Source of the DNA: Daedaleopsis sinensis
Taxonomy: Eukaryota; Basidiomycota; Agaricomycetes; Polyporales; Polyporaceae
Assembly: GCA_033807695.1 (NCBI GenBank)
Contig: CM066302.1
Coordinates: 620,001-684,000 of the forward strand
Length of the DNA: 64,000 nt
Direction of reading: 5' to 3'
The notes under the pieces were generated by a model. It saw only the letters and a list, made by a program, of their open reading frames with translations, made no database searches and was not told the origin of the DNA. Positions 34,415-44,833 of this stretch are shown piece after piece. How positions within the stretch are numbered: the stretch's first letter is position 1; the number at the start of each line of letters is the position of its first letter. A program made the translations under genes and the position numbers.

Positions 34415-35329
34415 CTTCTACACTTTTATCTATCCGGTTATGCTGCTATTTGAACTCCGAGGTAGTATGGACCTTGGGCTTGTGTACTCATCTAGAAGCT
34501 TAAATAGTGTACAAAGGCCTATAATACTTAGTGATGCGATCCCTCCGAGTCGGCTTCTACTAGTAGTAAGTACTACTACTATAGTTTGGGATAGTGACGC
34601 GCACGAGCACGCATCGATCCCTCACCCCGTCTCTATCGACCGCTGGATCCGGGTGGTCACCGGGCACGGCGATGTTCGTCATCAGTGTACTAGTATAGGG
34701 GAGTCACTCCGCCGCCGCCAGCGACCGGTATTGTTCAACCATCTAGTGAAGACCGCTGAGCGGGAGATAGTACCTTTGCCAACAGGTGTCGCGTGCCATC
34801 AGCGGTGCAGTCGAGTAATGACAAACTGAGCTGTTGAGTACTATGATACTTGCCGTGCTCTGACTAACTAGTCAACTGCTCACGAGCCGGAATTGTCACG
34901 TACAGGTCGAATTCAAGTTGTCAGTGTGCAGACAGACTGCATGTATGTCCTATAGTACATGCGTTGTCGGCACAGTGAGTATAATACTTAGTAATACTAA
35001 CAGATGGGCTGAACTCTGCATCGACAGGGCTGCAGGCTAGGCCAGACACATCCCCACATATCTCCAGGGTGTTGCAGTCTGCCAGTGAGCATCACATGCA
35101 CCTATCTGCGAACTTACTTATAACATGGCGGACTCGGAGCTTACGGTAGTCTGACATGTCCAGACGCCGTCCGAGTCGCGTAGTAGTAGTACTAGGACAT
35201 TGGCTGTGGGATTTGATTAGAAGCTGTACTTACTGTCGTGTAAGTATTGAGTGCGGGGGGGAGGGTACCTGCGCGGCGAGAGGCGAGCTGGCACGTACCG
35301 ACATGAGCTTGTCTAGCCATGGGGTTAGT

Positions 35330-35530
35330 AAACAGTGGAGGTAGTATGAGGAGGAGGAGGCTCGATCACCTTGGACTTCGGTCTGCCTGTCGCAGACGCC
35401 CACTCGGCATGATCCGCACCAAGTTCAACTTGGGCAAATGAACTTGAAGGGAAACGTGGGAATTGAACTTGAACTTGAACTTGGACTTGAACTGAGATCA
35501 AACCTTAATATTAAATTGAACCTGAATAGC
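35330..35530 (-). repeat. Right terminal inverted repeat
   Basis: Right arm; its reverse complement starts GCTATTCAGGTTCAA and ends near CCACTGTTTA. It is about 9 bp longer than the left arm because of small insertions. Confidence 0.75.
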
Positions 35531-35534
35531 AATG

Positions 35535-35806
35535 AACTGAACCAACACTTCTCGTTCGAATAAGCATTTATGGTATTGAACCTCGAAAGTGCCGCATATA
35601 ACTCGAATAACTGCGACTAAATACTTCTGTCCACTAAAGGCCGTCATACTCTATAGTCAAGTTCGTTTCCGCACTAGTAGTAACTTGAACAGTTGAACTT
35701 CACTGCAAATCATCGAATTGGTAAACGTCATCGTGGATTACGTAACTACCGTTGGATTCAGTGTGGCACTGCAGCTCTTTCCTGGTTCTCCCTCTCTCCT
35801 CCACCT

Positions 35807-35838
<32 letters not shown>

Positions 35839-36063
35839 TCCTCCTCCAATCCCAGACGTCGATCAAGGTAGGCAGTCAGAGCCTTCTGGTTTGGGGGACA
35901 CTGAATTTAACCAGAAATCAGGCCGCCGCCTTCAAGCCTTTCTCACTCCCTGAAAAACCAGAGCTTAAACCGAGAATGTCAAACGTTCAATCGTGGCAAA
36001 GGTGGCTGTATTCTGTATGCCCATGACACTTGCGACCGTGCTGACTCTCCCATCAGTCACCAT
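35535..36063. repeat. Intergenic with a (CCACGA)n microsatellite
   Basis: About five tandem CCACGA units occupy 35807-35838, next to a CTCCTCCTC run. TTGAAC strings near 35680-35700 resemble the tip of the neighbouring element and may be part of another decayed copy. No gene is supported; the rest is promoter of the F-box gene at 36064. Confidence 0.6.
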
Positions 36064-37815
36064 ATGTCTGAATCGCCGGTACAGAAGGTCCTAGTATGTC
36101 ATGAGCTCCTTGAGGCAATCTTCCGTCAAATGTCCACCGGCATGGTACATCCTGACGATAAGCCGGGAGATATGCAAGATCGCGCAGAAATGCGACGCAC
36201 ACTCGCCAGTTCCGCGAGAGTATGCCAATTATTCTGTGAGCCGGCACTTAATGTCCTGTGGTGCGCACTTGATAACCTCGTGCCACTGCTGAGACTCCTT
36301 CCTGGTCTCGAGAAACGGGACTCTGCATATGTAGGTATTCTCGCAGTGCATCCATCGCGACTTATTCATTCATTATGTCTGTTCCAGATCCTACTCAATG
36401 GTATCACAGACCAAGGCTGGCTGCGACTTCAGCATCACGCCACACGAATCCGCGGGATGTGTCATTATCCTGGTATCTCCATACACCCTTCCGTATGGCT
36501 CTCCTTGCTGGCTCGGGCTGACAGTCAAGGAGTCCGTCTTCTTCCTCGACTGAGGGTACTAGATGTCGACCACATGGCCCTCTGTGATCTCGGACTAATC
36601 CACACCATGCTCAGCCCTTCACTGCTCGAACTTTACATATCCTTCCACAGCGATGCGGCCCAAACGACATCGCCCGTTGTCGTCTCTATAGTCGGGGTGC
36701 AATCAGCATCGCCGATTTTACCTCTCATGGCTGGGATGCTTCTCGAAACGATCGCCAGCACCGCTTCCGACTTGACCATCTTCTACATGGACGAGCACTT
36801 CCCCGCACCCCGCAAACAGCTTAGTTCGCTCGCTCGTCTCACGAAGCTCAAAGAACTCAAACTGTGCGACCCGGAGATGACTGTCGACGCAGACGCCTTG
36901 CGTGCGATATCCTCCCTGCAACAGCTTCGAACACTCTCCATAGAGGACCTTCGACTGGACGGCAAACCATTGGAGCTCCAAGACGGATACCAAGCCCTGC
37001 ATACGCTGTATGTGCACGGAAATCCGGACGATCTCCTCAGTCTCGTTCGGGCGAGCCGGTTCACTGCGCTCAAACATCTTGACTTCATGATACATTGCGA
37101 CGACGGCAGACTGCCCGCGGACCATTTGCAGCCAATGTTCGCTCTACTCCCTACCACCATCCACAACATCCGTCTCGGCTTCTGCGATGGCCCGTCTACT
37201 CTCCCGCCAGCAGGCCCGCTGGCGGACCTGCTGTCCACTTTGGAGCCGCTTCAAGGGATCCACGACCTCACAATAGACACAGGCGCGCGGCGCCTCACGG
37301 GCTGCGATAGCGACCTGAAGATGCTTGCAGACAAGTGGCCTGGGATCCACAAATTCATATTCGCCGACGATCGGGAGCACCCGCGTCCGCTGTCCGACCC
37401 CCACCCCACGTTTCTCGGGCTGGTCGATCTGGCGACGCAATGTCGTTCTCTAGACACGGTCGCGATGCCCTGTCTCGACACCACCGGTCTTCCTCCTCTG
37501 GAGCGGCTGCCGGTACTGCGCCACCCCCTGCGCTGCCTGGAGTTCAAATGGTACATTGGGGACGCCAGTGCGGAGGAGCTGGCGGATGCGCTCGACCGAA
37601 TGTTTCCGTCGCTCGAGTTTGAGTACAACGTCAAAATTCTTCCAAGGCTGCAGGAGGGTACGAAGCCATGGCACAAGGTATGGGACGCGTTGCAGGCGAG
37701 ACGTAAGGAAGTACAGCCTGCCGTTGGGTCTAATGAGGTAAGTTGTCTGCGATATGCTCTCGTGACTGTACCGAGATTTCCTTTTCAACAGGCAGACGTC
37801 GTTAGTACTCAATAA
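36064..37815 (+). CDS. F-box / leucine-rich-repeat-like protein
   Basis: Three exons, 36064-36330, 36388-37737 and 37792-37815, giving 546 aa. The F-box-like module is CHELLEAIFRQM, then TLASSARVCQLFCEPALNVLW and LVPLLRLLPGLE. The first intron (57 bp) contains no stop, so the gene also reads through. I remove it because donor GTAGGT after Tyr and acceptor CCAG fall exactly where relatives at 16663 and 38123 are interrupted. The leucine-rich body contains LTKLKELKLCD, LQQLRTLSIEDL and FTALKHLDFMI. A 54-bp in-frame intron near the 3' end leaves a last exon of only seven codons plus stop. Probably an SCF substrate receptor; target unknown. Confidence 0.78.
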   Translation: MSESPVQKVLVCHELLEAIFRQMSTGMVHPDDKPGDMQDRAEMRRTLASSARVCQLFCEPALNVLWCALDNLVPLLRLLPGLEKRDSAYVGILAVHPSRLIHSLCLFQILLNGITDQGWLRLQHHATRIRGMCHYPGISIHPSVWLSLLARADSQGVRLLPRLRVLDVDHMALCDLGLIHTMLSPSLLELYISFHSDAAQTTSPVVVSIVGVQSASPILPLMAGMLLETIASTASDLTIFYMDEHFPAPRKQLSSLARLTKLKELKLCDPEMTVDADALRAISSLQQLRTLSIEDLRLDGKPLELQDGYQALHTLYVHGNPDDLLSLVRASRFTALKHLDFMIHCDDGRLPADHLQPMFALLPTTIHNIRLGFCDGPSTLPPAGPLADLLSTLEPLQGIHDLTIDTGARRLTGCDSDLKMLADKWPGIHKFIFADDREHPRPLSDPHPTFLGLVDLATQCRSLDTVAMPCLDTTGLPPLERLPVLRHPLRCLEFKWYIGDASAEELADALDRMFPSLEFEYNVKILPRLQEGTKPWHKVWDALQARRKEVQPAVGSNEVSCLRYALVTVPRFPFQQADVVSTQ

Positions 37816-38122
37816 ATCTACTACGGTGAAGGTATAACTATATTCTCGACTTCTCAGACTGCGGCTCTCCGATGGAGATGCTACAATGCCGCTGTGATGT
37901 TTACTGGGATCCGGATTCGTTGTGTTCAGTTTGAACAGCGTTCGATAACATCTGGAACAGGTTGAGTCATCAGTAGATCGCTACGAATGGCTCAGGGCTT
38001 TAAGCTTCAAGTTTGCGGTGGGTCAAAGCGTACTGAGTGGCGTCGGCCAAAGCTTTCTTTTGTCTGCGATGGATATAAAGCCTGGCATCTATATGTTCAT
38101 CCACTTACCGAATGCCCCGTCT
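37816..38122. promoter_or_regulatory. Upstream region of the 38123 F-box gene, with TATA box
   Basis: 307 bp. TATAAA at 38074-38079 lies 49 bp before the first in-frame ATG (38123), a plausible core promoter position. The rest holds the 3' flank of the previous F-box gene. Confidence 0.4.
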
Positions 38123-39980
38123 ATGCGTAAAGTCACACTCGACATATCCGCCATGGTGAGTACTCCCATCTCGATACTCGCCTCGCGATGCTAAGAGCAC
38201 TTTTGTCAGGCTTCATCCGCTAATGAGCTTGCTGTAGCATTCGGCCGCCGTCACGCGCTCGCTTGTCCAGACATCCTCGTTGAGATTTTCAACTGGCTGC
38301 ACCCGGCGGATATATCTCCCCCGAAGTCGTTGCAGATGTCGCTCGTCGCTGTTGCTTTGACATGTCGAGCGTTCTCTGAGTTTGCTTTGGACGCCCTGTG
38401 GAGCAAGCTCTACACCCTGTGGCCGTTGCTCAGACTTCTTCAAACGGTCTCACCAGATTCGGAGGGCATCTATGTAGGTTCAGCACCACCACGGTTCGAG
38501 CTTAATTGCTTATCAGTACATGGCCCTTTTAGGTGCTTTCCGGCAGCATCACGTCTGCCTCTTGGGAGAGATTTTGCGTGTATGCGAAGAGGGTCCGTAC
38601 ACTGCAGTATGGCGCGTGGTGCCTGCACGTTCACGACTCCGTCTGGATGTATCTTCTCAGATACTCCAATGGCGCGCCACTCCTACCAAGATTGGAGAGC
38701 CTCGACCTCCGGGGCATCCCACTATCCCATGTCACCCCTTTCCTCTCGCTCCTTAGTCCTTCTCTTCACCGCATCTCTTCGACTTTCATCAAGGACAGTC
38801 ACTGCGGTGACATACTGACCCCTTGCGACCAGCTAAACCGGTGGTTTTCACCAAACGAGTTCTTCATCGACGACTCAGGAGGTTCGAACAATCAGGAGAT
38901 TCCTACAGCAGTCCTTGACATCATTTCCACCTTCTCACCGAAGCTAGAAAGCCTCTCTCTTGCATGCCTCATCCCTACCACAATCTCCAGCATTCACTCT
39001 ATCCTCCGTCTCTCGAGACTCCGACAACTCACAATATGCGGACGATGCTTCAAGGCCGACTGGTGTATTCTCAAGGGCTTGTGTTCGCTGCCTCTTCGGA
39101 GGCTCGCTATCGGACTAGCTGACCTCCATGGCGATGTTCCCGGAGGGCTCTTCCCACAGCTGGAGGATCTTGCGCTCGACGGTGCCACCAAAGATGTGAC
39201 AATTTTCCTTCGCGCGATCCAGTCTGCGTCCTTCTTGACCCAACTTCGCATCCAACTTAGAGCGGTGTTCGACGGTGATCTCACCTACGCCGATCTCGCG
39301 TCTCTGAGCGCTGTCTTTCCTCACACGCTGTCTCAAATATCCGTACGATATGTGGAGAAATTAACTACCTTTCCGACACATACCCTCGCTCTCCCCTTGC
39401 GGCCGCTAGGGGACGTTCTCGAGCTCTTCGCCCCGCTCCGCGAACTGCTGCACCTCAGACTGATCATGGGCCGCGCGCGCGTCGCGGGCTACGCTACGGA
39501 CGCGGACATGCATACTCTCGGCGCGCTCTGGCCGCGCCTGCGCACCTTCCAGTTCCGCGCCGATCATCCGCCGGATTTCCTTCCATGCAAGCTGACATTC
39601 TCCGGGCTCGCCGAGGTCGCGCGGGGCTGTACGGAGCTCGAGAGCTTGTCCATGCCCTTGCTCGACTCGGACACCGTGGAACACCCTAAACTCTCTGCAA
39701 CCACGATCCGACCCAAGCTGAGGTACATCAACTTTACATTTTTGGCGGGGCCAGCGGTCATGCGTCTGCCGGAGCAGGTCGCGGATGCGCTGTTACGGGT
39801 TTTCCCTAGTCTGGATATGGTGTCGCGGGGGGCAGGATTAACGCTTAGGGACGTGAGAGTGTTAGATCGGAATGTGGAGTGGAAAACAATAGCCGAGCTC
39901 ATCGCGAGACGCGATCGCACAAGTGAGTGAGTTGGGCTGAGTACGAGCAGTGGCGAGTGTACTAACTGTTGACAGCCTGA
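38123..39980 (+). CDS. F-box / leucine-rich-repeat-like protein
   Basis: Four exons: 38123-38155, 38210-38473, 38533-39922 and 39976-39980, giving 563 aa. If translation instead starts at ATG 38153, the start codon alone precedes intron 1, and the protein loses 10 residues. The F-box-like module is PDILVEIFNWLHPADI, then SLVAVALTCRAFSEFALDALW and LWPLLRLLQ. Intron 2 follows Tyr at the family-typical place. Exon 3 begins LSGSITSASWERF and continues with leucine-rich segments. The last intron has donor GTGAGT and a strong CTAAC branch site; splicing it leaves a final exon of five bases that only completes Thr and the stop. Without it the protein ends in TSE a few bases later, so the effect on the product is minimal. 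The nearest relative here is the gene at 36064, directly upstream. Confidence 0.75.
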
Positions 39981-40130
39981 TGCTTCCTCGGGGATCATCG
40001 CGAAGGCACGCGAGGTTGTATAAAAATCAGCAGGGATCATAGCACACAGAACCTGGCTCAACGAATGTTTCTACATACATGTTTTCGCCGAGTCCGTAAA
40101 GTCGCAGTACAATGGGGGATGGTCTTCCGT

Positions 40131-41794
40131 TTAACCATGCATGACATCACCGACTCGGAGTACTGAGTGGCTGTCCATAGTGCTGAGTGACAGTTCAGAC
40201 TCGCTTGACAGTGAAGGGGTGGATGTCAGGCCCCTCAGCGATCCCAGTGCGACGTTGTACAGATGCAGATCAATGATAAAGCGACATATGCTCATTGAGC
40301 TTAGGCTGCCAAATGAGGTCGCTCAGTCGATATGCGGCGATGGTGACTTGAAAGGTAGCAAAACACATACACGGGGTAGAACATCGCCCATGCCCGTAGA
40401 AAGAGCGTGAAGCCTTCGTGTTTGTACTCGAGGGAAAAATGATGCGGGATCGCAACCAGGTTGACTACCATGTTGAGAGTGAGCGTACTATTGGTCGCAT
40501 AGGTACGCGAGTCAGCAACGAAAGCCATTTGGATATGGCATGTCCAGTGTAGCGAGATGTCTTACATAAGTCCAGTCATCGCTAGCAAGTGACACAAAAA
40601 AGTGAGCAGGTATCGGGCAACGAGTTGTGGTAGCTTACGTACCATCGTGAAACAGAATATCTGAGAACGACGTGGAGCTCCAGGTGTAGGGCAGTAAAAG
40701 CTTGAGCTTGCTCGGGCACAAGTGATAGCATATGAGAGCACAAGTGATACCGTCTCCTATAATGGCGATGATTGTGGCAGCATAATACTCTGCAACCCAG
40801 TCATATAATGAGTTCAAGATTAGTCCGGACTTCGATGATAGGACGACATGTCTAGTACGTACTACTGCAGATAGAGAAGAAGATGCAAGTCTCGTTAGTC
40901 AATCCAAGTACTTACAGTGGCGTGCCAGAAGCAAATAAATTGACGCACAACTCTGCACGAAAGGTGTTCTGGGAAAGTGACGGTACACACTGATCCATCC
41001 CCAAGGTGCTCAGTGGAAGGACATGGACATTAGTTGCTTCGAGCTAGAGAGCGAATAATTAGTGAATAATACATGAATGGAGAGTGAAGCAGTGCATTCG
41101 ATACTTACAGTGAATATGATAGGATTTATAGTCGCCAAAGATAACACTCCAACGAGCCATAGCCGACTGTTGTTTGTCATTGCGTAGGCACGACAGGCAG
41201 TAAGTACTGATAGATGATAACCGAGTCAGCGCGGAAATAGAGAGCTTTACTTACGGCCTGCTCACCTGCGCATGCTAAGCTGTTCACCACATTCATTGCA
41301 TCTCCAGCATGCACCATGGCTTGGCAATTCTGGTACGAGATGCAAGACATCAGACGATTGACTTGATGGTCTTGCAAAACTTCGCGAACTGGTAGTGTGA
41401 CTAAAACATACCACTGCATCACCTCCCATCTTCCACGGCTCCAAGTGAAGCACAAGAAATAATTGTCCGATGACTGTTGAGTATCTCGCAAGGAAGAACA
41501 AGGCACTTGCGATGGAGAGCCTGCGTTGCCAGAATAAAAGTATCTCGTCTCCTAGTGTGTCGGCAAAGTCATAGAATAGCACCACTGATAACAGCAGTGC
41601 AGCAAACAGTAAGTATGTGCAGGATACCAGCAGCCAGTGATTGACTCACCAGTCGATGCAATCGCGAAGTAGTTGTTCAGCAATCTGAATACGGCCCCGG
41701 GGAGTCAAGCAGTCCGGAGCCGTTGAGTACGTGAATCGATGTGAACACTAAAGCATACTCACATCGCATGGAGGTCATCTTCGCTATAAGCCAT
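40131..41794 (-). CDS. DUF6533 domain multi-pass membrane protein
   Basis: Ten exons on the minus strand: 41794-41763, 41684-41650, 41584-41412, 41329-41266, 41206-41109, 41043-40916, 40851-40643, 40581-40566, 40487-40371 and 40305-40131, giving 348 aa. The N-terminal DUF6533 core is clear: LLNNYFAIAST, then YDFADTLGDEILLFW and LFFLARYSTVIGQ. About six or seven hydrophobic segments follow, including LWLVGVLSLATINPIIF and YAATIIAIIGDGITCALICY. The last membrane block is FTLFLRAWAMFYPVLSSMSI. Function of this agaricomycete-expanded family is unknown; a receptor-like role is only a guess. Exon 8 is a 16-nt micro-exon. The shorter relative at 59535 copies the last two exons. Confidence 0.82.
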
Positions 41795-43093
41795 AGCCAC
41801 TTCGAATTCGGGGGTGAGATGGATTGGGGGAGCAAAGACGGCCCTGGTATTTCACTGGGTTATAACTTCCTCCTATAAGGCGGTGAGATATCATCGCATT
41901 ATATCTCCTGAGAAACGAAAAGTGAGGAAGCGCAGAAGAGTCAGTAGAGTGTCAACAAGTAGTTCATTAATTCGTACAGCACCACAGTAGATGTATAGTA
42001 GGACGACACCGCCAACCCCTCTCCGCATCGCATTGAGCTGTGGTAAAAGCTTATACTCTGAGCGCTCCGGGTCAATGTCGGAGATAACGGGTCGCGAAGA
42101 CGATGCGAGGGAGTGCGCTCGGCTCATTTGGCAAGTTCCGACCGTGGGTGAACTTGAACTTCTTCAACTTCGCACGGCGTCGGTAGAGCTCGGCGAACCG
42201 CACGGCGAACTTTATTCTGTGCAGAAGCACAGCAGGGATACGGGGCGTCATATCCGCGTTTATAGCATGCTTAGATCTGAAGGTAGCTAGTGAGTATCGG
42301 AGCCGAAGCAGTAGGAGGAGTTACTATTTCTCACGGTGCAAGCAAGCGTCTCTATTACCGAATTCAGAGCTCCTCGGCTAATGGATACCTAGTAGGCAGC
42401 GCGCGAGTACCTAAGTGAGTAATGGTGGATGTGCGTCTCATGAGTATACTTCAACTTACTAACGGCTTTGTACTCCAAGGAACAGTGCGGACCGACCATG
42501 CACTGAGTGTCAAACTTCAGGCTTTTAGCGTGACACCACTGCGTCAATGAGACGTAGACATACTTATACACACGACGATCCCATCGCATGTTGTTCGTAT
42601 GTGTGATATATCCCTGCCACTCTCCTCCAGGACGTCTGTACCATGCGTATAAAATGCTGGTCAAATGTGATCAGTCATCGAATACGCTGCGCTGGAAGTC
42701 GGTAAGATATGATACGCGCGGCTGACCCGTTGTCTCACCATCTCCGCTCGATCTTCCCTCCATTCGGGCTCTCGCACGAGCCGGAGTGTTCTAGCTGAGC
42801 CTTGAATGTTGTGGGTGGATGGCTCAGTGGCCTCAGGGGTCAGAGACGCCTGACGTGACCTCTGACTAAGCGCTGTGTTCCCCAACTTGCTTCACGACGA
42901 CAACGTGCCTCCGCCTCCGCCCCTCCTTTGTCCACGACCTCGACGCATGTGTGATTGAGGCCGATAATCCTCTTTGTCCATCCTTTCCTTCAAAGGCCCC
43001 TGCGGCCGAGGGTTGGGTCTCCGCTCCCCACCTCCTCACTACCCCTCTTTGCCCTTTCTTCTCACAAACTCTCCGATTCGCCACAGCTATCCA
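41795..43093. other. 1.3-kb intergenic region
   Basis: No gene supported. Small frames on both strands (for example 42389-42664 minus) lack motifs and splice-supported partners. The right part is pyrimidine-rich and probably the leader of the gene at 43094. Confidence 0.45.
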
Positions 43094-44833
43094 ATGCCCG
43101 ACGCACCGCCCCCTAACGATCTTTCGGATCCCGCTAATGATCTCCTGGATGTGCGGGACTGGGAGATAGTCCAGGACGACTGGTGGAGGACGTCTTTTAG
43201 GGCCATCTCCTGGGCGTACAAGACAAAGCCCGGCCATCCGCGGCCCCCCCATTATCACGACCTTCTCGCACGCGGGAGACGGAGGAGGATCGGCGCAGTG
43301 CCCCCAGGGTCTTCTCCAAGTGCGCAGGAGGAGGACCTCAGTCTGAATCCCGGACTGTGCGGCGTGCGCGCTGCGGAGGACTCCCTCAAACGGTACGAGC
43401 TCGACGCTGCCATTCTCCCGTCCACCCCCCTCCTTCAAGATGGAGACGACCGGTCTGTGTGCACCGAGCAGCCGCTCGAGGAGCATTCCTGGCTCGAGAG
43501 CTTGCGCGAGTTGCTCGGTGAGCTCCTCGAAGAGGGCCCGCTGCCCGAGGTCGACTCACTCTCGCCCGACGTCCCCCTCTGGGACCTGGACCACCTCGAG
43601 AGCGCGATCTCTTCATCGGACTCGTCCGCTGCATCGAGTGCCGACGGGGAAGACTTCGCGGACTCCAATCCGCCACACTCTACGCCCAAGCCCAAGTCCG
43701 CTCCAAGCTACGCAAGTGCCGTTTCTGGCGGGGCGGTCATGAATGCGCCCACTGTGCTGTCCCCACTCCCTTCCAAGGCCCTCAGCAAGGCAGCCCTACC
43801 ATTCATCCCCGCAACCCCCGCCCGTCCTTCATCACGAGAACCGACCACGCCACCCCTTACGTCTTCGTCCGGCTCCTCGGATTCGCCCTACGCTTCTCCT
43901 ACGTACAACTTCCACTTCCCGTCCCTGAACTCCGCTTCCCCTACGGATAGGAACGAGACGCGATCTCTACCCCAGATGCGCAAGCTTGACAGCGGCTTCT
44001 GGGTCGACCTATCGTCTGAGGACGCCCCTATGACCCAGAGCCTCAACGCGACTCGCAGCGGCACTCCTCGTCGCCCGTCCACCGCGCTGCTTCCATCCTT
44101 CCTCACCGACGGCTCGTCTCCAGCACGCGCCCCCCGTCCACGGAGGTCGACGAGAGAGATGGTGGATGAAGTTCGGTCCTCGGGCCGGAAGTCGAAGAGG
44201 TCGAATCGCCGGCAACTCTCGCTAAAAGATGTTGACCTGTCCACCCTTCTCTCGGAGGCGTCACCTGCAAAGAGCGACGACACTAACGAAGGGTGGATCA
44301 CGGCCGCATCTGTGAGCGAGGGCTCCTCTTTCGGCCTCGTAGTCACTGATGACGGCTGGATCCTCCAGAGCAACAACCCGCAGGCGACCTCTCCCTCTCG
44401 GCCTGTGTCGCAGCCCAAGCCCAAGCACAGCCACAAGCGTTCCTCCCCTAGCGCAAGCACCAGCCACTCCTCGTCGCCCCCTTCCACCGCGTCCACATTC
44501 TCGCCCGCATCCTCGACCATGAGCCTGAACGTCCCACCCACTCCCGCGACGCTCCCCTCTCAGCTGCCGCCGATGCCCCAGCTCTACCCGGCCCCCGCTG
44601 CATTGCCGTATCCAGCGTATGCGTCTCCGTACGCCCCCGCGCCCGTCGCCGCGTACATGCACATGCAGTATCAGTCTGCGCGCGGACCGTGGCCCATGGG
44701 GTACCAGGCCGGTGTGTACCCGATGTACCAGCCGTTCGGGGTGATGCCGGGCGCGGTTCCGTATGGGATGGTGCCTATGCAGCCGGCCGCGATGTTCTAC
44801 GACGGCCCAGCGCACGGGAAGGGCAAGCAATAG
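43094..44833 (+). CDS. Hypothetical Ser/Pro-rich protein
   Basis: Intronless, 579 aa from ATG 43094. I do not recognise a domain. The N-terminus has a small ordered patch, DVRDWEIVQDDWWRTSFRAI, followed by an acidic Leu/Glu stretch (LESLRELLGELLEEG) that may form a short helix or coiled coil. The centre is long, Ser/Thr/Pro-rich and probably disordered, with a basic GRKSKRSNRRQL patch. Two WI-containing segments recur, EGWITAASVSEG and DDGWILQSNN. The C-terminal 90 residues are Pro/Tyr/Met-rich with many YP and MP dipeptides. Codon choice is GC-biased and the frame is long and unbroken. Overall it looks like a regulatory or scaffold protein; no function is claimed. Confidence 0.7.
   Translation: MPDAPPPNDLSDPANDLLDVRDWEIVQDDWWRTSFRAISWAYKTKPGHPRPPHYHDLLARGRRRRIGAVPPGSSPSAQEEDLSLNPGLCGVRAAEDSLKRYELDAAILPSTPLLQDGDDRSVCTEQPLEEHSWLESLRELLGELLEEGPLPEVDSLSPDVPLWDLDHLESAISSSDSSAASSADGEDFADSNPPHSTPKPKSAPSYASAVSGGAVMNAPTVLSPLPSKALSKAALPFIPATPARPSSREPTTPPLTSSSGSSDSPYASPTYNFHFPSLNSASPTDRNETRSLPQMRKLDSGFWVDLSSEDAPMTQSLNATRSGTPRRPSTALLPSFLTDGSSPARAPRPRRSTREMVDEVRSSGRKSKRSNRRQLSLKDVDLSTLLSEASPAKSDDTNEGWITAASVSEGSSFGLVVTDDGWILQSNNPQATSPSRPVSQPKPKHSHKRSSPSASTSHSSSPPSTASTFSPASSTMSLNVPPTPATLPSQLPPMPQLYPAPAALPYPAYASPYAPAPVAAYMHMQYQSARGPWPMGYQAGVYPMYQPFGVMPGAVPYGMVPMQPAAMFYDGPAHGKGKQ

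Larger units (their letters stand above)
34223..35530. mobile_element. Non-autonomous element with long terminal inverted repeats
   Basis: The ends are inverted copies of each other over about 190-200 bp. The left arm, 34223-34414, and the reverse complement of the right arm, 35330-35530, share TTCAATTTAATATTAAGG near the tip. Further in they share GTTGAACTTGGTGCGGATCA, then GGGCGTCTGCGACAGG and GAGCCTCCTC. Small gaps separate the blocks and I judge the arms roughly 80% alike. Both carry tandem TTCAAG/CTTGAA hexamers just inside the tip. AATG lies directly outside each end (34219-34222 and 35531-35534), a putative 4-bp target duplication, though that match alone could be chance. The interior encodes no transposase; a 148-codon frame inside has no known motif. 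It is best called a MITE-like or deletion-derived DNA transposon. Confidence 0.75.

Noticed and set aside
34383..34829. Transposase inside the long-TIR element
   Set aside because: The 148-codon frame has no catalytic or DNA-binding motif and begins inside the TIR.
42389..42664. Second DUF6533-like gene upstream of 41794
   Set aside because: The aromatic-rich frame has no DUF6533 motif, and no adjoining exons could be found.
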